Shown one piece after another: positions 1 to 11,675 of a stretch of 64,000 bases of DNA. The notes below the pieces were generated by a model, which worked only from the letters and a program-made list of their open reading frames with translations, ran no database searches and was not told the DNA's origin. Each line of letters begins with the position of its first letter. Position 1 is the stretch's first letter. This DNA comes from Brachypterus glaber (taxonomy: Eukaryota; Arthropoda; Insecta; Coleoptera; Kateretidae): positions 74,880,895 through 74,944,894 of the forward strand of contig OY294044.1 of assembly GCA_958510825.1 (NCBI GenBank), written 5' to 3'. The translations under genes were made by a program, and so were the position numbers.

Positions 1-552
1 AGTGCATATTTTTAAAATTTGTGACAATTACTCAGATTTTTTTTGATATACTATGTTTCTTTGACCTTAAGGCTAACAAAATTTAGAAGTTTAGATTAAA
101 AATAAATAGACCAGATTTTTTTTGACAGTATGTTATTTCATTTACTGTGCCCCTAGCACTATTAATCTTTTAAATTAAATAAACTCAAATAAAACCCTTT
201 AGTAACAAAAAAAATAAAATCTAAATTAATTAACTTAAATTAAAACCTTGAAAAAGATTTTTCGTACGACCTAGTGTACACGAAATAAAGAAAAATGCAT
301 GTTCACTATATATCCTCGTTTGGATATAGTTCTATCACACGAGTACATAGTGCATATTTGAATGAAATGACAACTATGCACACTCATTTATCCAAACGAG
401 TACACATAGCTTTCATTTTGACAAAAGTCGTTTGACGTTTATAAAATTTTGAAATGTCAAAATTAAGCACAGTTAATTCTTTTAAATATACATTTTTAAA
501 GAGTCTAGAGTGTAGATCGAACGAAAAATGTTGTTCGCAACTCGTTTGCTAC
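1..552. other. no gene seen; AT-rich with imperfect inverted repeats
   Basis: Around 300-420 the words ATATCCTCGTTTGGATATAG and CATTTATCCAAACGAG form imperfect inverted copies, probably a decayed hairpin MITE. I see nothing coding. Confidence 0.4.
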
Positions 553-554
553 AA

Positions 555-634
555 GTCCTTAGTGCACTCGAATGTTTTTTTGACTTCGCTTCGCGTCGTC
601 AAAAAAACTTCATTCTCGTGCACTAAGGACTAAA
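555..634. repeat. short hairpin (inverted repeat)
   Basis: AGTCCTTAGTGCACTCGAAT on the left is mirrored by CATTCTCGTGCACTAAGGAC on the right. An inner TTTTTTTGAC/GTCAAAAAAA pair flanks a GC-rich loop (TTCGCTTCGCGTC). This is a MITE-like hairpin. Confidence 0.6.
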
Positions 635-997
635 GTCGCTTACTCGTTACGAAAACTACTATTTAAATGAATACATTGACTTTTGACGTTTTGATTTTCC
701 CATCAAATTAGGAGGAGGTAATATTAACATTATATCGCTTAAAGAAATTATGGACATATCAGGTATGTCTGGTAATCATAGTTGGAGCACATTGGATCAT
801 GAGCCACTAAGGCCCATCGGTCTTTAACCCACTACGTTTCTTTAGTTACCAGACCATTTCAAAGTGGACATGAAAAAATATATACCAAATATCTAAAAAA
901 TCTGTGTGAATACCTTTTTTTTTAAATTACACTAAAATTTACGTGAAAATAATACAATTATACATAATTAACTGATTATCGAAAAAAAAAATCATAC

Positions 998-1198
998 TTG
1001 TTTTTGTGGAGCCACCTTTTCACACAAACACAAGCCTTGCCAGTTTTCCGGCAACCGATTCTGTTACAAGAAAAACGCCTACGAGCCACACCCTTAGAAA
1101 GCGGTGTCCCTAAAACTAATACTGGTAGAGTTATAGTCAACAATTCACTGTTCCCTTTGACTCACTTTGCCCCCCTTTCCCCTATGTACAATAAATAA
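998..1198 (+). CDS. possible terminal exon of an unknown upstream gene
   Basis: A 66-codon open frame, richer in GC than its surroundings, ends PLSPMYNK and is followed at once by an AATAAA signal (about 1189). Possible acceptors lie at TTTTTGTGGAG or CACAAACACAAG. No domain or homologue is recognised. It could be chance or a decayed repeat. Confidence 0.15.
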   Translation: MFLWSHLFTQTQALPVFRQPILLQEKRLRATPLESGVPKTNTGRVIVNNSLFPLTHFAPLSPMYNK

Positions 1199-1618
1199 TT
1201 TATTGTTTTAACTGGATGCAATAATTTTAATAAAATTAACCAATTAAATGCAAGAAAATTTGTCGTTCATTGGAACTTTATACAGAGTGAAATGGTTACT
1301 AAAAACAAGTACTTAATATTCAGATCAAGTTGCTCAAAAGTTTGTAAGGGATTTACTTAATTAACCCCGGTTGACGGTATCTTACAAACCAATAGTTTTA
1401 AACTTAAATCACGTAAAAGTGCTTGATTTGAACACTAACATTTCTTGTAATGAGTCTTAATAAAACTTAAATAAAAGATGGCAAATATATATTTATACCG
1501 AGAATTTAAAATACTAAAACTTTAAATACGTTTTTACTTTATAGTGTTGTGTGTGAAGAATTTTCTTGGGAGTAAGGTTAATAAAACAATGAAGTTTTTC
1601 TATTAAATATCGTTGCGG

Positions 1619-1766
1619 CGTACTTTTTCTTCGTCTTCGGACTACTGCTAAACCCAACTTGACTGAGGGTCAACAATATGTAAAAAACAATCACTCCATT
1701 AGGTTATTTTTTTATATATAGTTGACCTTCAGTCAGGTGGTCCGAAGATACAGAAAAAGTTCTCCG
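1619..1766. repeat. hairpin MITE-like inverted repeat
   Basis: ACTTTTTCTTCGTCTTCGGA on the left and TCCGAAGATACAGAAAAAGT on the right are imperfect inverted copies flanking about 95 bp. The inner words ACTTGACTGAGGGTCAAC and GTTGACCTTCAGTCAGGT pair as well. Confidence 0.55.
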
Positions 1767-2402
1767 AAACGTCACTAAATAGTTAAAAAAAACTTGACTG
1801 TTTTATTAACCCTCGCGAGAAAATTCATTAAACTAAAATACTAACAAAAATGAAAAATTATTGCAATTTCTTGAAAAAAAAAATAGGTTCTAATTGAAAT
1901 TGAAACAAAATATTGAAGGTTTTTTAAATTATAATTAGTTAAGTATGTTTAAATGTATTAAACCCTTCCGCTAGATTGTATCCACATATCCATATTTTTA
2001 AGTATAGCAAAATTTACCAAATTATCCGCAGTTGGATATTCATATAGGTACGGGATTTTTCATATACATTTTAATCTGGTATTTCCAAAAAAGAAAAAAT
2101 TGTTGGAAATAAAATATATTTTTCCTTTTCAGCAAAGTTTCTCTTTTCGAAAAAAGCTTTGAAAAACATTTGTAATGACGTTTTTCTTTTTAAATTTCAA
2201 CATAATGGACTTTGTGTGAGTCCAGTGATATTTCTATTATTAGATTTGCATTTTGTAAAATAACAAAGAAATCAAATTAACTTTGTTATTTTAAAATTAA
2301 ACATTCAACTCAGTGCAATGGATAGGTACATGAACCAAATACAGTGTGATTTTGAAATAGGCTTACAACATTTGGTAATGTTAAGAGGTCTTTCTACTTT
2401 AG

Positions 2403-2945
2403 AAATTATAAAAATATTTTTTAATTTTTTTTTATATATAACGAAAAAAGATATCATTGTGAAATTTTGTAGGTGTGTTTTTTTGAAAAAAAACACAAAA
2501 ACGGTAGTCGGCATGATTCCGGCCGTTTGGATCTACCAAAAAAAAAACAAAACAGGATATTATATATCCAGTAGAAAAATTTTTGGCCAAAAAATAACAA
2601 AATGGCTAACGTTTTGTAAAAAATTTTCAAACATTTTCAAACAAAAACGTCCTCCATTTTATTCTAGATATGGCTATAGCAACTTAACAATACTGAATAA
2701 TATCCCGTTTTGTTTTTTTTTTTTTCAGTCTATCCAAACGGCCGGAATCATGGCGACCACCGTATTTTGATGTTTTTTTTCAAAAAAAAATTATGGCCAG
2801 AAAATGGCACTTTAAAAATATAAAGAAATTTTATTTGTATTCTTTAAATATGAATAAACATACCTAAAAAATTTCACAATGATATCTTTTTTCTTTCTAT
2901 ATATAAAAAAAAATGTTTAAAAAAAGATTATTTTTATAATTTCCA
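2403..2945. repeat. fold-back (hairpin) element
   Basis: The arms read AAAAAAGATATCATTGTGAA (about 2446) against TTCACAATGATATCTTTTTT (about 2873), and GGCCGTTTGGAT (about 2521) against ATCCAAACGGCC (about 2732). Two long T/A-rich arms of more than 200 bp flank a short centre. The 150-codon open frame over it is a by-product. Confidence 0.6.
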
Positions 2946-3188
2946 AGGTAGGTAGGTAGGTTATTTTACATAAAAATATATATGGGAAGTACACTTGGAA
3001 TAATTGACTGGTAGAGTTGGGAAATTTGTAGAGGTAGGGCCTTTTTGTTTTTTAGTCATCAATTTTTTTTCAGGGGTAGTTGGGAAATTTGGGAGGCGAG
3101 GACCTTCTTTGTAGTCATCAAAATTTTTCAGTGGTAAAGTTTTTTGCTAAAAAAATTGTTTAACATTTATTTGGGAAATTTTTGTCTT

Positions 3189-3276
3189 AGTCAGTGTCCG
3201 TCTTAAAATAAGGATGGTCCTTGTGTCGAGCCTAACGCCTATGGCTAATTTTTAAAATAAACTGGCACTGACTTAG
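3189..3276. repeat. small inverted repeat
   Basis: CTTAGTCAGTGTCCGTCTTA and the mirror image of ACTGGCACTGACTTAG border an 88-bp segment; probably a short MITE remnant. Confidence 0.45.
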
Positions 3277-3669
3277 TTTTGTTGCATCTTAAAAGTAGGT
3301 TTACTTTTTACAGTGTATAGGTAGCATATAACGTACCTTACACTACCGTACCGTATACAGAACCCTCAATAGCGCTTTACCATTTTTGTTTTCTTAATAA
3401 TAATTTTAAACCAGCTTACTTTAATAAGGTTCTAACAAAACTTTATAGGTTTTTAAATAGTTAATTAACTTTATTTTCAAGACGAGTTTCTTAAATGGAT
3501 TATTTTGTATTTAATTAGTAACAACCAAACTATAATTGACCTAAAAGTCTAAATTTACTTATGATACCCTCAGTTTCAAGATGCATTAATTAAGTATCAA
3601 ACTTTATAGTTTTAGTAGTTTACTAGTTACCGGGATCATTTCAGCTTTAATACCTTAAATTCATTTAAT

Positions 3670-6010
3670 TAATTGTTCTATTTATAGTTTGGTCAAAGTA
3701 GATCGATCAGAATTAAAAGTTATTGTCCTTTAGTCCCAGGGCCAGATTTCTGATTATGCAATACTAGGGAACTGTCTAGGGAGCTTCCGGGCGGCAACTT
3801 TTAGGGGGTTCAGTAGTTCTCGAGAAAATGGATAACAAAAATTTAAAACATGCATTAATTAAATAATTTAAAAATATAATAATTTTACATAATTAAAAAA
3901 AACACATAATATAAAATTTAAAGTTCGGTTTTTAAAAGAATAATTTTGGGAATTTAGGATTTTCTTTAAGTAATTGTTTAAAACCAAACTAAAGTTATAG
4001 AAAACGGAACAGGTTTTTGTAAATTTTATTTATTTAGTTTTTAGTTAATTTAGGAAGGATTTTAATTTTTAAAACATTTTTTATTGATAGTAAAATGCCC
4101 TATTTGTTCTTTATAATTAGCTGCAAAGTATATTATTTTTATTCACTTTTTAACAGATTAAAAAAGTTACCTTTCTAACCAAGGGCAGAAAAGAGATATT
4201 TTCTAACCTGGCTCGCTATGATTGTATTTGAGAGCAACATAACCAAACATTTATCAACTAGAATGTAATTATTTTTGTAATATAAATTGATCTATTTATT
4301 GTTTGGTCAACGTAGATTTATCAAAAATAAAAGTTATTGTCCTTTATTCGCAGGGCCAGAATTCTTATTATGCAATACTAGGGAACTGTCTAGGGAGCTT
4401 CCGGGCGGCAACTTTTAGGGGGTTCAGTAGTTCTTGAGAAAATGGATTAAAAAAATTTAAAACATGCATTAATTAAATTATTTAAAAATATAATATTTTT
4501 ATATAATTAAAAAAAATATACATAATATAAAATTTAAAGTTCGGTTTTTAAAACTATAATTTTTGGAATTAAGGATTTTTTTTTAATAATTGTTTAAAAC
4601 CAAACTAAAGTTATAGAAAACGGAACAGGTTTTTGTAAATTTTATTTATTTAGTTTTTAGTTAATTTAGGAAGGATTTTAATTTTTAAAACATTCTTTAT
4701 TGACAGTAAAATGGCCTATTTGTTCTTTATAATTAGCTGCAAAGTATATCATTTTTATTTACTTTTTAACAGACTAGAAAAGTTACCTTCTTTTTTTAAC
4801 CAAGGGCAGAAAAGAGATATTTTCTAACCTGGCGCGCTATGATTGTAATTGAGAGCAATATAACCAAACATTTACCTACTTGAATGTAATTATTTTTGTA
4901 ATATTAAAAGTTATTGTCCTTTATTCCCAGGGCGAGATTTCTCATTATGCAATACTAGGGAACTTTCTAGGGAGCTTCCGGGCGGCAACTTTTAGGGGGT
5001 TCAGTAGTTCTCGATAAAATGGATAACAAAAATTTAAAACATGCATTAATTAAATTATTTATTATTTGGGGCACTCCATGCTTATGTAATATGTATCAAG
5101 AAATAAACTATAACTATAACTATAACTATAACTATAACTATAACTATAACTATAACTATAACTATAACTATAACTATAACTATAACTATAACTATAACTA
5201 TAACTATAACTATAACTATAACTATAACTATAACTATAACTATAACTATAACTATAACTATAACTATAACTATAACTATAACTATAACTATAACTATAAC
5301 TATAACTATAACTATAACTATAACTATAACTATAACTATAACTATAACTATAACTATAACTATAACTATAACTATAACTATAACTATAACTATAACTATA
5401 ACTATAACTATAACTATAACTATAACTATAACTATAACTATAACTATAACTATAACTATAACTATAACTATAACTATAACTATAACTATAACTATAACTA
5501 TAACTATAACTATAACTATAACTATAACTATAACTATAACTATAACTATAACTATAACTATAACTATAACTATAACTATAACTATAACTATAACTATTTA
5601 AAAATATAATATTTTTATATAATTAAAAAAAAAACACATAATATAAAATTTAAAGTTCGGTTTTTAAAACAATAATTTTTGGAAAAAAAAAGTATTTTTT
5701 AATAATTGTTTAAAACCAAACTAATATTATAGAAAACCGAACAGGTTTCTGTAAACTTTATTTATTTAGTTTTTAGTTAATTTAGGAAGGATTTTAATTT
5801 TTAAAACATTTTTTATTCACAGTAAAATGGCCTATTTGTGCTTTTCAAAAAGCTGCAAAGTATATAATTTTTGTTTACTTTTTAACAGATTAGAAAAGTT
5901 ACCTTTTTTAACCAAGGGCAGAAAAGAGATATTTTCCAACCTGGCGCGCTATGATTGTAATTGAGAGCAACATAACCAAACATTTACTGAGAATGTAATT
6001 AATTTTGTAA
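3670..6010. repeat. three tandem copies of a ~580-615-bp unit
   Basis: The landmark AAAAGTTATTGTCCTTTA recurs at 3715, 4329 and 4906, and each copy carries AGGGAACTGTCTAGGGAGCT-type sequence and the line GGGCGGCAACTTTTAGGGGG. The spacings are 614 and 577 bp. Copies differ by scattered substitutions and small indels. The third is lengthened by an insertion (5060-5597) that includes a hexamer array. The unit has no coding capacity and no clear terminal inverted repeats. Confidence 0.85.
5108..5597. repeat. perfect (CTATAA)n microsatellite, ~82 copies
   Basis: 490 bp of uninterrupted CTATAA hexamer. Upstream of it, about 50 bp that is absent from the other two tandem units (5062-5107, containing GGGGCACTCCATGCTTATG) is also inserted. 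TATTTA occurs on both sides of the insertion, consistent with a short target duplication. This looks like a severely 5'-truncated retroposon with a hexamer tail (inference). Confidence 0.95.
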
Positions 6011-6504
6011 TATTTTGTTTTGCTTGTAATTGTGAATAAAAAAAACTCATAGTTTAAACCGCATAGTATTCGGCCTTAGCATATTTATTAGCTTCATTTG
6101 CAGCAGACGTGTTAAGAGATTTTTTTTTTGCACTTTTTGAAAACATGTTTGAATAAATATGGCGTTGGGTTCTACTTTATTTTAAATTAAAAATACGTGA
6201 TACCCTTTGAAAAAAATATATACATTTTTCTTGTCAGAAAAATAAATTTTCATACTAAATGCATTTGTTCTATCTGAGAAAGTTCGGACAAAATGATCTA
6301 AAAAGTCGAATCTGTAAGATCTGTAAAGTTAGTCCTAGTCCTGACTTATTCGTCCAGTAAAGACTAGTTAAGACCATTTTATTTCGAAAACATTGAAAAT
6401 TTTCCACATAGGACAAACATCTTAGGCTAATTTTTAGGATTTGGGTTTTAGATGGAAAATTAGGGTCTTTTTAGTAGCACATGGGGCCAGTGTAAAGCAA
6501 TACA

Positions 6505-6790
6505 ATAGTGTGTGAGGATTGTGTAGTGGACTACCGCGTCGTACTTGACGAGTGTACTACTCAAAATAGCGTGAGTTCGATTCTCACCGGCGCCGATTTG
6601 CCTTTTCAGTTAATTAATAATTGAAATTTGGCGAAGGCTTAAGTGAAGTGGACACTACCTATAAATTGGTTCGAAAGTAAATTAAAGCCGGTGGTTCCCT
6701 CTACTACTAGCCCACACAAGTCCTGGACTTAGGGGATGCTTAATTAAGTAGAATAGTACAAGGTTAAACAAAATGTAAAATGTAAAATCT
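6505..6790 (+). mobile_element. tRNA-derived SINE, full-length copy
   Basis: A tRNA-like head (about 6509-6594) has an A-box-like TGTAGTGGACTAC and a B-box-like GAGTTCGATTCTC (6573), ending CACCGGCGCCGA. A body shared with the copy at 33484 follows (GGTGGTTCCCTCTACTACTA, GGGGATGCTTAATTAAGTAG) and an A-rich tail. The tRNA head is too diverged to be a working tRNA gene. Confidence 0.8.
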
Positions 6791-7889
6791 CAAAAAGTGA
6801 ATTTTTGCAGATAGGACAACTTGTCTTAGTATACATGTAGTGTGTTATACATGTTAGTTTGTTTCATTTGGAAATAATATGATTGTTTGCGTAGCCAAAA
6901 GTTAATATGGTATTGTGTAAATGTTTATTGTTTTTATTTTTGTACAGTCAGAATTTTTTGTTTTTGTTTTAATGCAAAAAAAATACAAATCATTTGTTTT
7001 TTATTGACTTAAATAACACTATGTACATTCAATTACATCCAAACAAAACTGGATCAATCAAATAAAATCGCAGATAAATACTAAAATATTTTATTTGAAT
7101 GAATATTATTTTTTATGCACTTTTACAATTTGTTAATTCTACAGAAAAAAATGTGTTCAAAACTGCCAAAAATAATTGAGAAAAATTCGATTCCTATAAC
7201 CCCAATAATGTTATAAATAATAATTATTATTATACTATTATAATAGTATAATAACTTATTATACTATTCATATAGCGTATACTAAACTATACGGTTGTTT
7301 AGAATTTCTTAAAATCACCAAAAAACGTTATAGACATAAAATTCTTGGATACATACAGCCTGTTCCAGAACTCGCGTACCGAAATTTGAGGGTATATTAA
7401 AAACCCTCTGGAAAATATGAAAAAAATTAAAAAAAAAATCCATCTTCAATACTAATTAAAAAGGAAGCTATTTAATCTGACCAATCCTGTTGCTGATGTT
7501 AAATTACCTAAAAATTAGTTTTTCCCTACTTATTAGTAACTATGGTTGCATTTTAATGGTTGACTCGTGCATTGTTTAAGACTTTCAACTTTAGAATCTT
7601 TTTAGGTTATTATATTTTGACAAAACCGACAGAGGCTATCAAATATTCTATTTTTATAGGGTCACTCCATCCGGCGGTGGTTTTATGATACCCGTCTTAG
7701 ACGGCAGCAACAAACTGCCGCGGCAACTCCATTCAGCGCGCTGAATGTAGTGTTTTTTTTTATTAGAAACTCGGATCTTTTAATTGATTTACTGGCTATA
7801 AATTCTTAATACAAATTAATAAAATAAAAATACAATAACTAAATTTTATTTATTTATTTCAAAGTAATGAACATAGGAAAAATTTTTAT

Positions 7890-8175
7890 CGGTGTTCCGA
7901 AAAGAGAACATTCTAGCTAGAATGTAATTTTAAGATTGGTGCAGAGGGCAAGGAATTTTGGAAGTTTAAACGCAAACAGAAAAGTGGTTGGAGACACTTC
8001 GCAAAATGCAAAAACTGTTGATAATAAAGAAGCTGTCATTTAGACTTTTGAAGAATAATCTGGAACAAACATTAGTATCGTGGCAAGAAATCTTGATATG
8101 TCTGTCCTGTGTTTAATGAAATCTAAAAGATGAAGAAACGCATTATTTTTAGCAAACTCGCGTTCAATGTATGAA
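7890..8175 (+). pseudogene. degenerate inverted transposase fragment (same family)
   Basis: Translated on the plus strand with stops, it reads KREHSS, NVILRLVQRARNFGSLN, KTVDNKEAVI, NISIVARNLDMS. This parallels REHPSRNVILRLVQRARNSG ... SLSIVARNLDMS of the minus-strand transposase in the same element, but in opposite orientation and far more decayed. Confidence 0.8.
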
Positions 8176-8180
8176 GCATG

Positions 8181-9315
8181 CTAAAGAATATGTTCAAAAT
8201 GACCTCCACCGACTTGAACACATAAAGCAGCTCTTTTTAACAGACTTCTCCTGGCATTAATAATCATATTTGGAGTTACTGACTCAAGCGCTTCATGTAT
8301 TCGGTCTCCTAGTTCTTCTACAGTGTCTGGCATATTTCTATACACTAAATTTTTTACATGGCCCCATAAAAAGAAGTCCATTGGAGTGAGATCAGGGGAT
8401 CTAGGAGGCCACCTTCTGGGACCCCCACGGCCTATCCAACTGTTTGGAAAACTTATGTCGAGTTGGCTTCTTGCCGTTTCTGAGAAATGCACTGGACAGC
8501 CATCATGTTGAAACCAGATGTTATCCACATTTGCCAACCTTTGAAGTTGGATGTCATGAAAAAGATTTTCCACTTCATCCCTTAAGAAGTTAGTGTAGGT
8601 TTCGCCATTCAATCTGCCAGGAAACTCATGGGGTCCAACCTAAAAACAAATCTTTTAAGCATTTTATGGTGGTTTATTTCTCAAAATAACTTACTATAGC
8701 ATCTCCCAATATTCCGGCCCAAATATTCAAGGAAAACCTTCGTTTGAACTTTTCCTTGCCTGAAGGCATGGGGATTTTCCTGTCCCCAAACATAAGAATT
8801 CCTTGAATTAAAAAAAACATCTCTTTGAAACCCAGACTCATCCGTAAAAAGAATGCTTTTTACAAAGTTTTCATTTTCTTGATGTTTCTGCAACAGCCAT
8901 GTGCAAAATCGACTCGTAAAGGATAGTCCTCCGGTGTCAAGCATTGTACTCGAGTGTAATGAAAGGGATGCATTTTTTCTTCTTTTAGAATTCGTTGAAC
9001 AGAGGTCTTAGACATATCAAGATTTCTAGCCACTATACTAAGGCTTGTTTCAGGTTCTTCTTCAAAAGCCTGAATGACAGCTTCTTCATTATCAACAGTT
9101 CTTGCAGTTCGCGGAGCGCCTCCAATCTCTTTTTTGTTTGGAGTTAAATTTCCAGAATTTCTTGCCCTTTGAACCAATCTTAAAATAACATTTCTGCTAG
9201 GATGTTCTCTATTGGGAAAACAAATAGAATATTCTACAGATGTAGCTGAAGCACTCCGGCCACACTCGCCATATAAAATTACCATTTCGCAATACTCTTC
9301 TGAAGTAAACATCAT
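8181..9315 (-). pseudogene. DUF4817/Tc3-like transposase, frameshifted, with 55-bp intron
   Basis: It begins MMFTSEEYCEMVILYGECGR at 9315, a DUF4817-type helix-turn-helix head, then YTRVQCLTPEDYP, the catalytic-core words ILFTDESGF, WFQHDGCPVHF and SPDLTPMDFFLWG (the usual acidic triad surroundings), and ends HFEHIL at 8181. The frame breaks by one base near 8905-8915 and again near 8745-8760; homologous sequence continues in another frame each time. Between GDAI and VGPHEFPGRLNG there is a 55-bp segment (8694-8640) with GTAAGT and TTTTTAG ends whose removal restores the expected protein, so it is probably a spliceosomal intron. It cannot make a full protein as it stands. Confidence 0.85.
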
Positions 9316-9659
9316 GAAAGTTTTGATATTTTTTATGACATTAATAAATATTTATGTCACATTAATCACCATGTCAACTACAGAATAGGTACCTGCAATA
9401 ATTAAATTTGCTTCCATAGCTACAAATTCAACCTTTAATGGTAATTTATAATCAGCAACAGTATTGGTCCACTTAAAGCGTTCTTATTTTTGAATTGAAC
9501 GAAGATGGATTTTTTTTGAATTTTTTTTTCATATTTTCCAGAGGGTTTTTAATATACCCTCAAATTTCGGTACGCGAGTTCTGGAACAGGCTGTATGTGT
9601 TTCATGAAAAAATAAAAAACTGAAAATTTCCGTCTGATTTCACATTTTTATATAAATCA

Positions 9660-10509
9660 CGAACCAATAATCCGATCGACTATGAGGCGAAGATCCCTAT
9701 TGTTCTTGAAAAAAAAACAGTTTTTACCCCCTTGGCCCCCTTATCCCACCCAGATAAGGAAACTATAATCCAATTTTAGTTAAAACGTTTTCGAGTTATC
9801 GTGATCACAAATTTTCTGCACAGAAATTTTTTCGTATTTAAACAATTTTTTCGTATTTAAACAGTCAAATGTGTATGATCCGGCACAAATTTTTGTTTAT
9901 GTGATAACTCGCTTAATGTTAGCCTTATAACAATTTTTTGTTTGTAAAAAAAAATAATTTCAATTGTATTTTAGCAGCAATAAAGCTATCTATCTATCAA
10001 TCAATATATTTATTCGGAATTATGTTTTTTATCTATTTACGAAGTTATCAAAAGAAAAACGGATACATCCGGTTTTCTTTTAATGCAGAGAAGTGTTAAA
10101 ATTGCCGTTAAAATAAGACATCTATTTTTAAACAGTGTGACGTCACACTGCTCAGCGCCGAGACGCTTTAGTATCAGTTCACATCGGTGCGAATTCCAGT
10201 GCGGCAGTCAAATAAGAAAACTGACGAAACTTGAGTTAAAAATAAAGACACTGTAGACTTAGTCAGGGTCAGTAGCGTACAATCAAAATATTTATTTATG
10301 GCACATCCGACACTAAAACGTAGATTTGACTCCATAATCCGGAGGTTAGGTAGTTTTACCTAAAAAAAATCATTTCATTCAGTTTTGATTTTGGGTTTAT
10401 TTTGTAGGGTATAGGGCCGCAAATCAAAAAACAATTTTGCGACTTTGAACTGTCTGAAACTGATTTGAAACTGTCATTCTTTTGAAGTATTTTTCACAAA
10501 AACCGGATT
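9660..10509. other. no gene; decayed repeat and an 18-bp palindrome
   Basis: 9720-9840 resembles the decayed repeats at 10930-11260 and 63040-63200 (runs of CCCCTTGGCCCCC, then GAGTTATCGTG). At 10133-10150 lies a perfect palindrome CAGTGTGACGTCACACTG containing a CRE-like TGACGTCA. Nothing coding is seen. Confidence 0.4.
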
Positions 10510-11440
10510 TTTTAAAATATCTCAAGATTGGTGAATCCTAGGACAAAAAAGGTTTTATATGAAAATAAAGACATGTTTTGTTATATGTATTTTTTGACAT
10601 ATAAATAATGTATACGTTAAAAATGTATAAATAAGAAAAATCTATGCCGGCATTCACATTGAGATTGAAATTTATGTAAATATTGACGAAAATAGCAAGG
10701 TCATTTACGTCAACTGTATTAAAACTGAATGGTATAGTAATTTTTGTCAATATTGAATAGATTTCAATGGTACATGTGAATAGGCCTGTTTGTTAAGGAT
10801 CCAAGAAAATAGGACGTGTTACCTGTCATTTTAAAGGTTTTTTCATGTCTAATATAATGGTGATTTTTAATCGAAAATCGGTTTACTGAATCTCGAGATA
10901 AGGGTTTTGACGAAAATATTGAAAATATTTAACCCCTCACCCTCGTGTGGGTGGAGTTAGAATTTTTTTATTATCATATTCGATTTCAGCAACCTCAAAA
11001 ACCCCTATATAGCAATTATCAAATTTCTGTGAAAAATTGTTGTATTTACCCCCATTTGCCCTCCTTACCCCACCCCAATATTTATCAAAAACAATCCCGA
11101 GAGAGAACTTTTGGTAACATAGCTGAATGCCAAATTTCAACTCTATAGCTTAAAGCTTTCTTAAGTTATCTTGTATACAAGATTTCCAGGACAGAACGAT
11201 CAATCGATCGATCGACAGACAATTTTTGTTTGCTTAAAATTAATTTATATCGACATAAAACGTACAAGACGCAAAAAAAATGAAAATTTTTGCACGAATA
11301 CAAGGCTTTCGGAAATTTTGAAAATTTAAAAAACGGGAAAGTGTTGAAAATTTGGTCCTCTTTATTTTCATATAAAACGTGTTTTGTCCTAGGATGCACC
11401 GATCTTGAGATATTTTAAAAAATACGCCAAAAAAATTACA
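10505..11440. mobile_element. long inverted-repeat element (~0.94 kb)
   Basis: TTTTAAAATATCTCAAGATT (about 10511) with CCTAGGACAAAA and ATGAAAATAAAGA is mirrored at 11345-11432 (TTTTGTCCTAGGATGCACCG, ATCTTGAGATATTTTAAAA). The interior includes a decayed dispersed repeat ending in GATCGATCGACAGACA (about 11200-11220). It has no coding capacity. Confidence 0.6.
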
Positions 11441-11544
11441 GTTCCAAATCGAGTTCAAGGTCACACACCGAGTATGCGAACCTATTTTTTAGTGCTTTTT
11501 TACGAGGCTCAGTAAAGTAAAAAAAGCACTCGAGGTGCTTATAC

Positions 11545-11675
11545 TATTTTTCCTACGACCTAACACATAAACATCCAAAAATCAGCTGATTGTCACTTCC
11601 CAACCGTTGTCATAGGCAACGGGTGGGAATTTCTCATTGGGAAATAAGCAAAAACTAGTTCGTAGGAAAAATTGT
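11545..11675. repeat. hairpin MITE
   Basis: ATTTTTCCTACGACCTA on the left is mirrored by TAGTTCGTAGGAAAAAT on the right. The inner CCCAACCGTTGTCATAGGCAAC and CGGGTGGGAA words form a secondary stem. A similar TTTTCGTACGACCTAGTG word occurs near 259. Confidence 0.6.

Larger units (their letters stand above)
7356..9593 (-). mobile_element. Tc1/mariner-type transposon with ~90-bp TIRs and TA target duplication
   Basis: The left end CAGCCTGTTCCAGAACTCGC (7356) is mirrored at the right end (to 9593). The TIRs stay nearly identical for about 90 bp, through the GAGGGTATATTAAAAACCCT region. TA flanks both ends (7354-7355, 9594-9595). It encodes one minus-strand transposase with frameshifts and an inverted degenerate piece of a related transposase at 7890-8175. 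The closely matching TIRs suggest a fairly recent arrival; the broken gene means it is not autonomous. Confidence 0.9.

Noticed and set aside
2305..2770. Open frames on both strands (69 and 150 codons)
   Set aside because: They lie over a fold-back repeat. The reading frames come from A/T-rich inverted arms, with no domain and no splice context.
5108..5597. Telomeric repeat or CRISPR-like array
   Set aside because: The insect telomere unit is TTAGG and CRISPR arrays have spacers. This is a pure hexamer with neither.
5019..5609. 196-residue open frame made of alternating Asn-Tyr
   Set aside because: It is only the translation of the TATAAC microsatellite. There is no other coding evidence.
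6509..6594. tRNA gene
   Set aside because: The A- and B-box-like words are followed by a SINE body shared with a second copy. The cloverleaf is poor, so it is a tRNA-derived SINE head.
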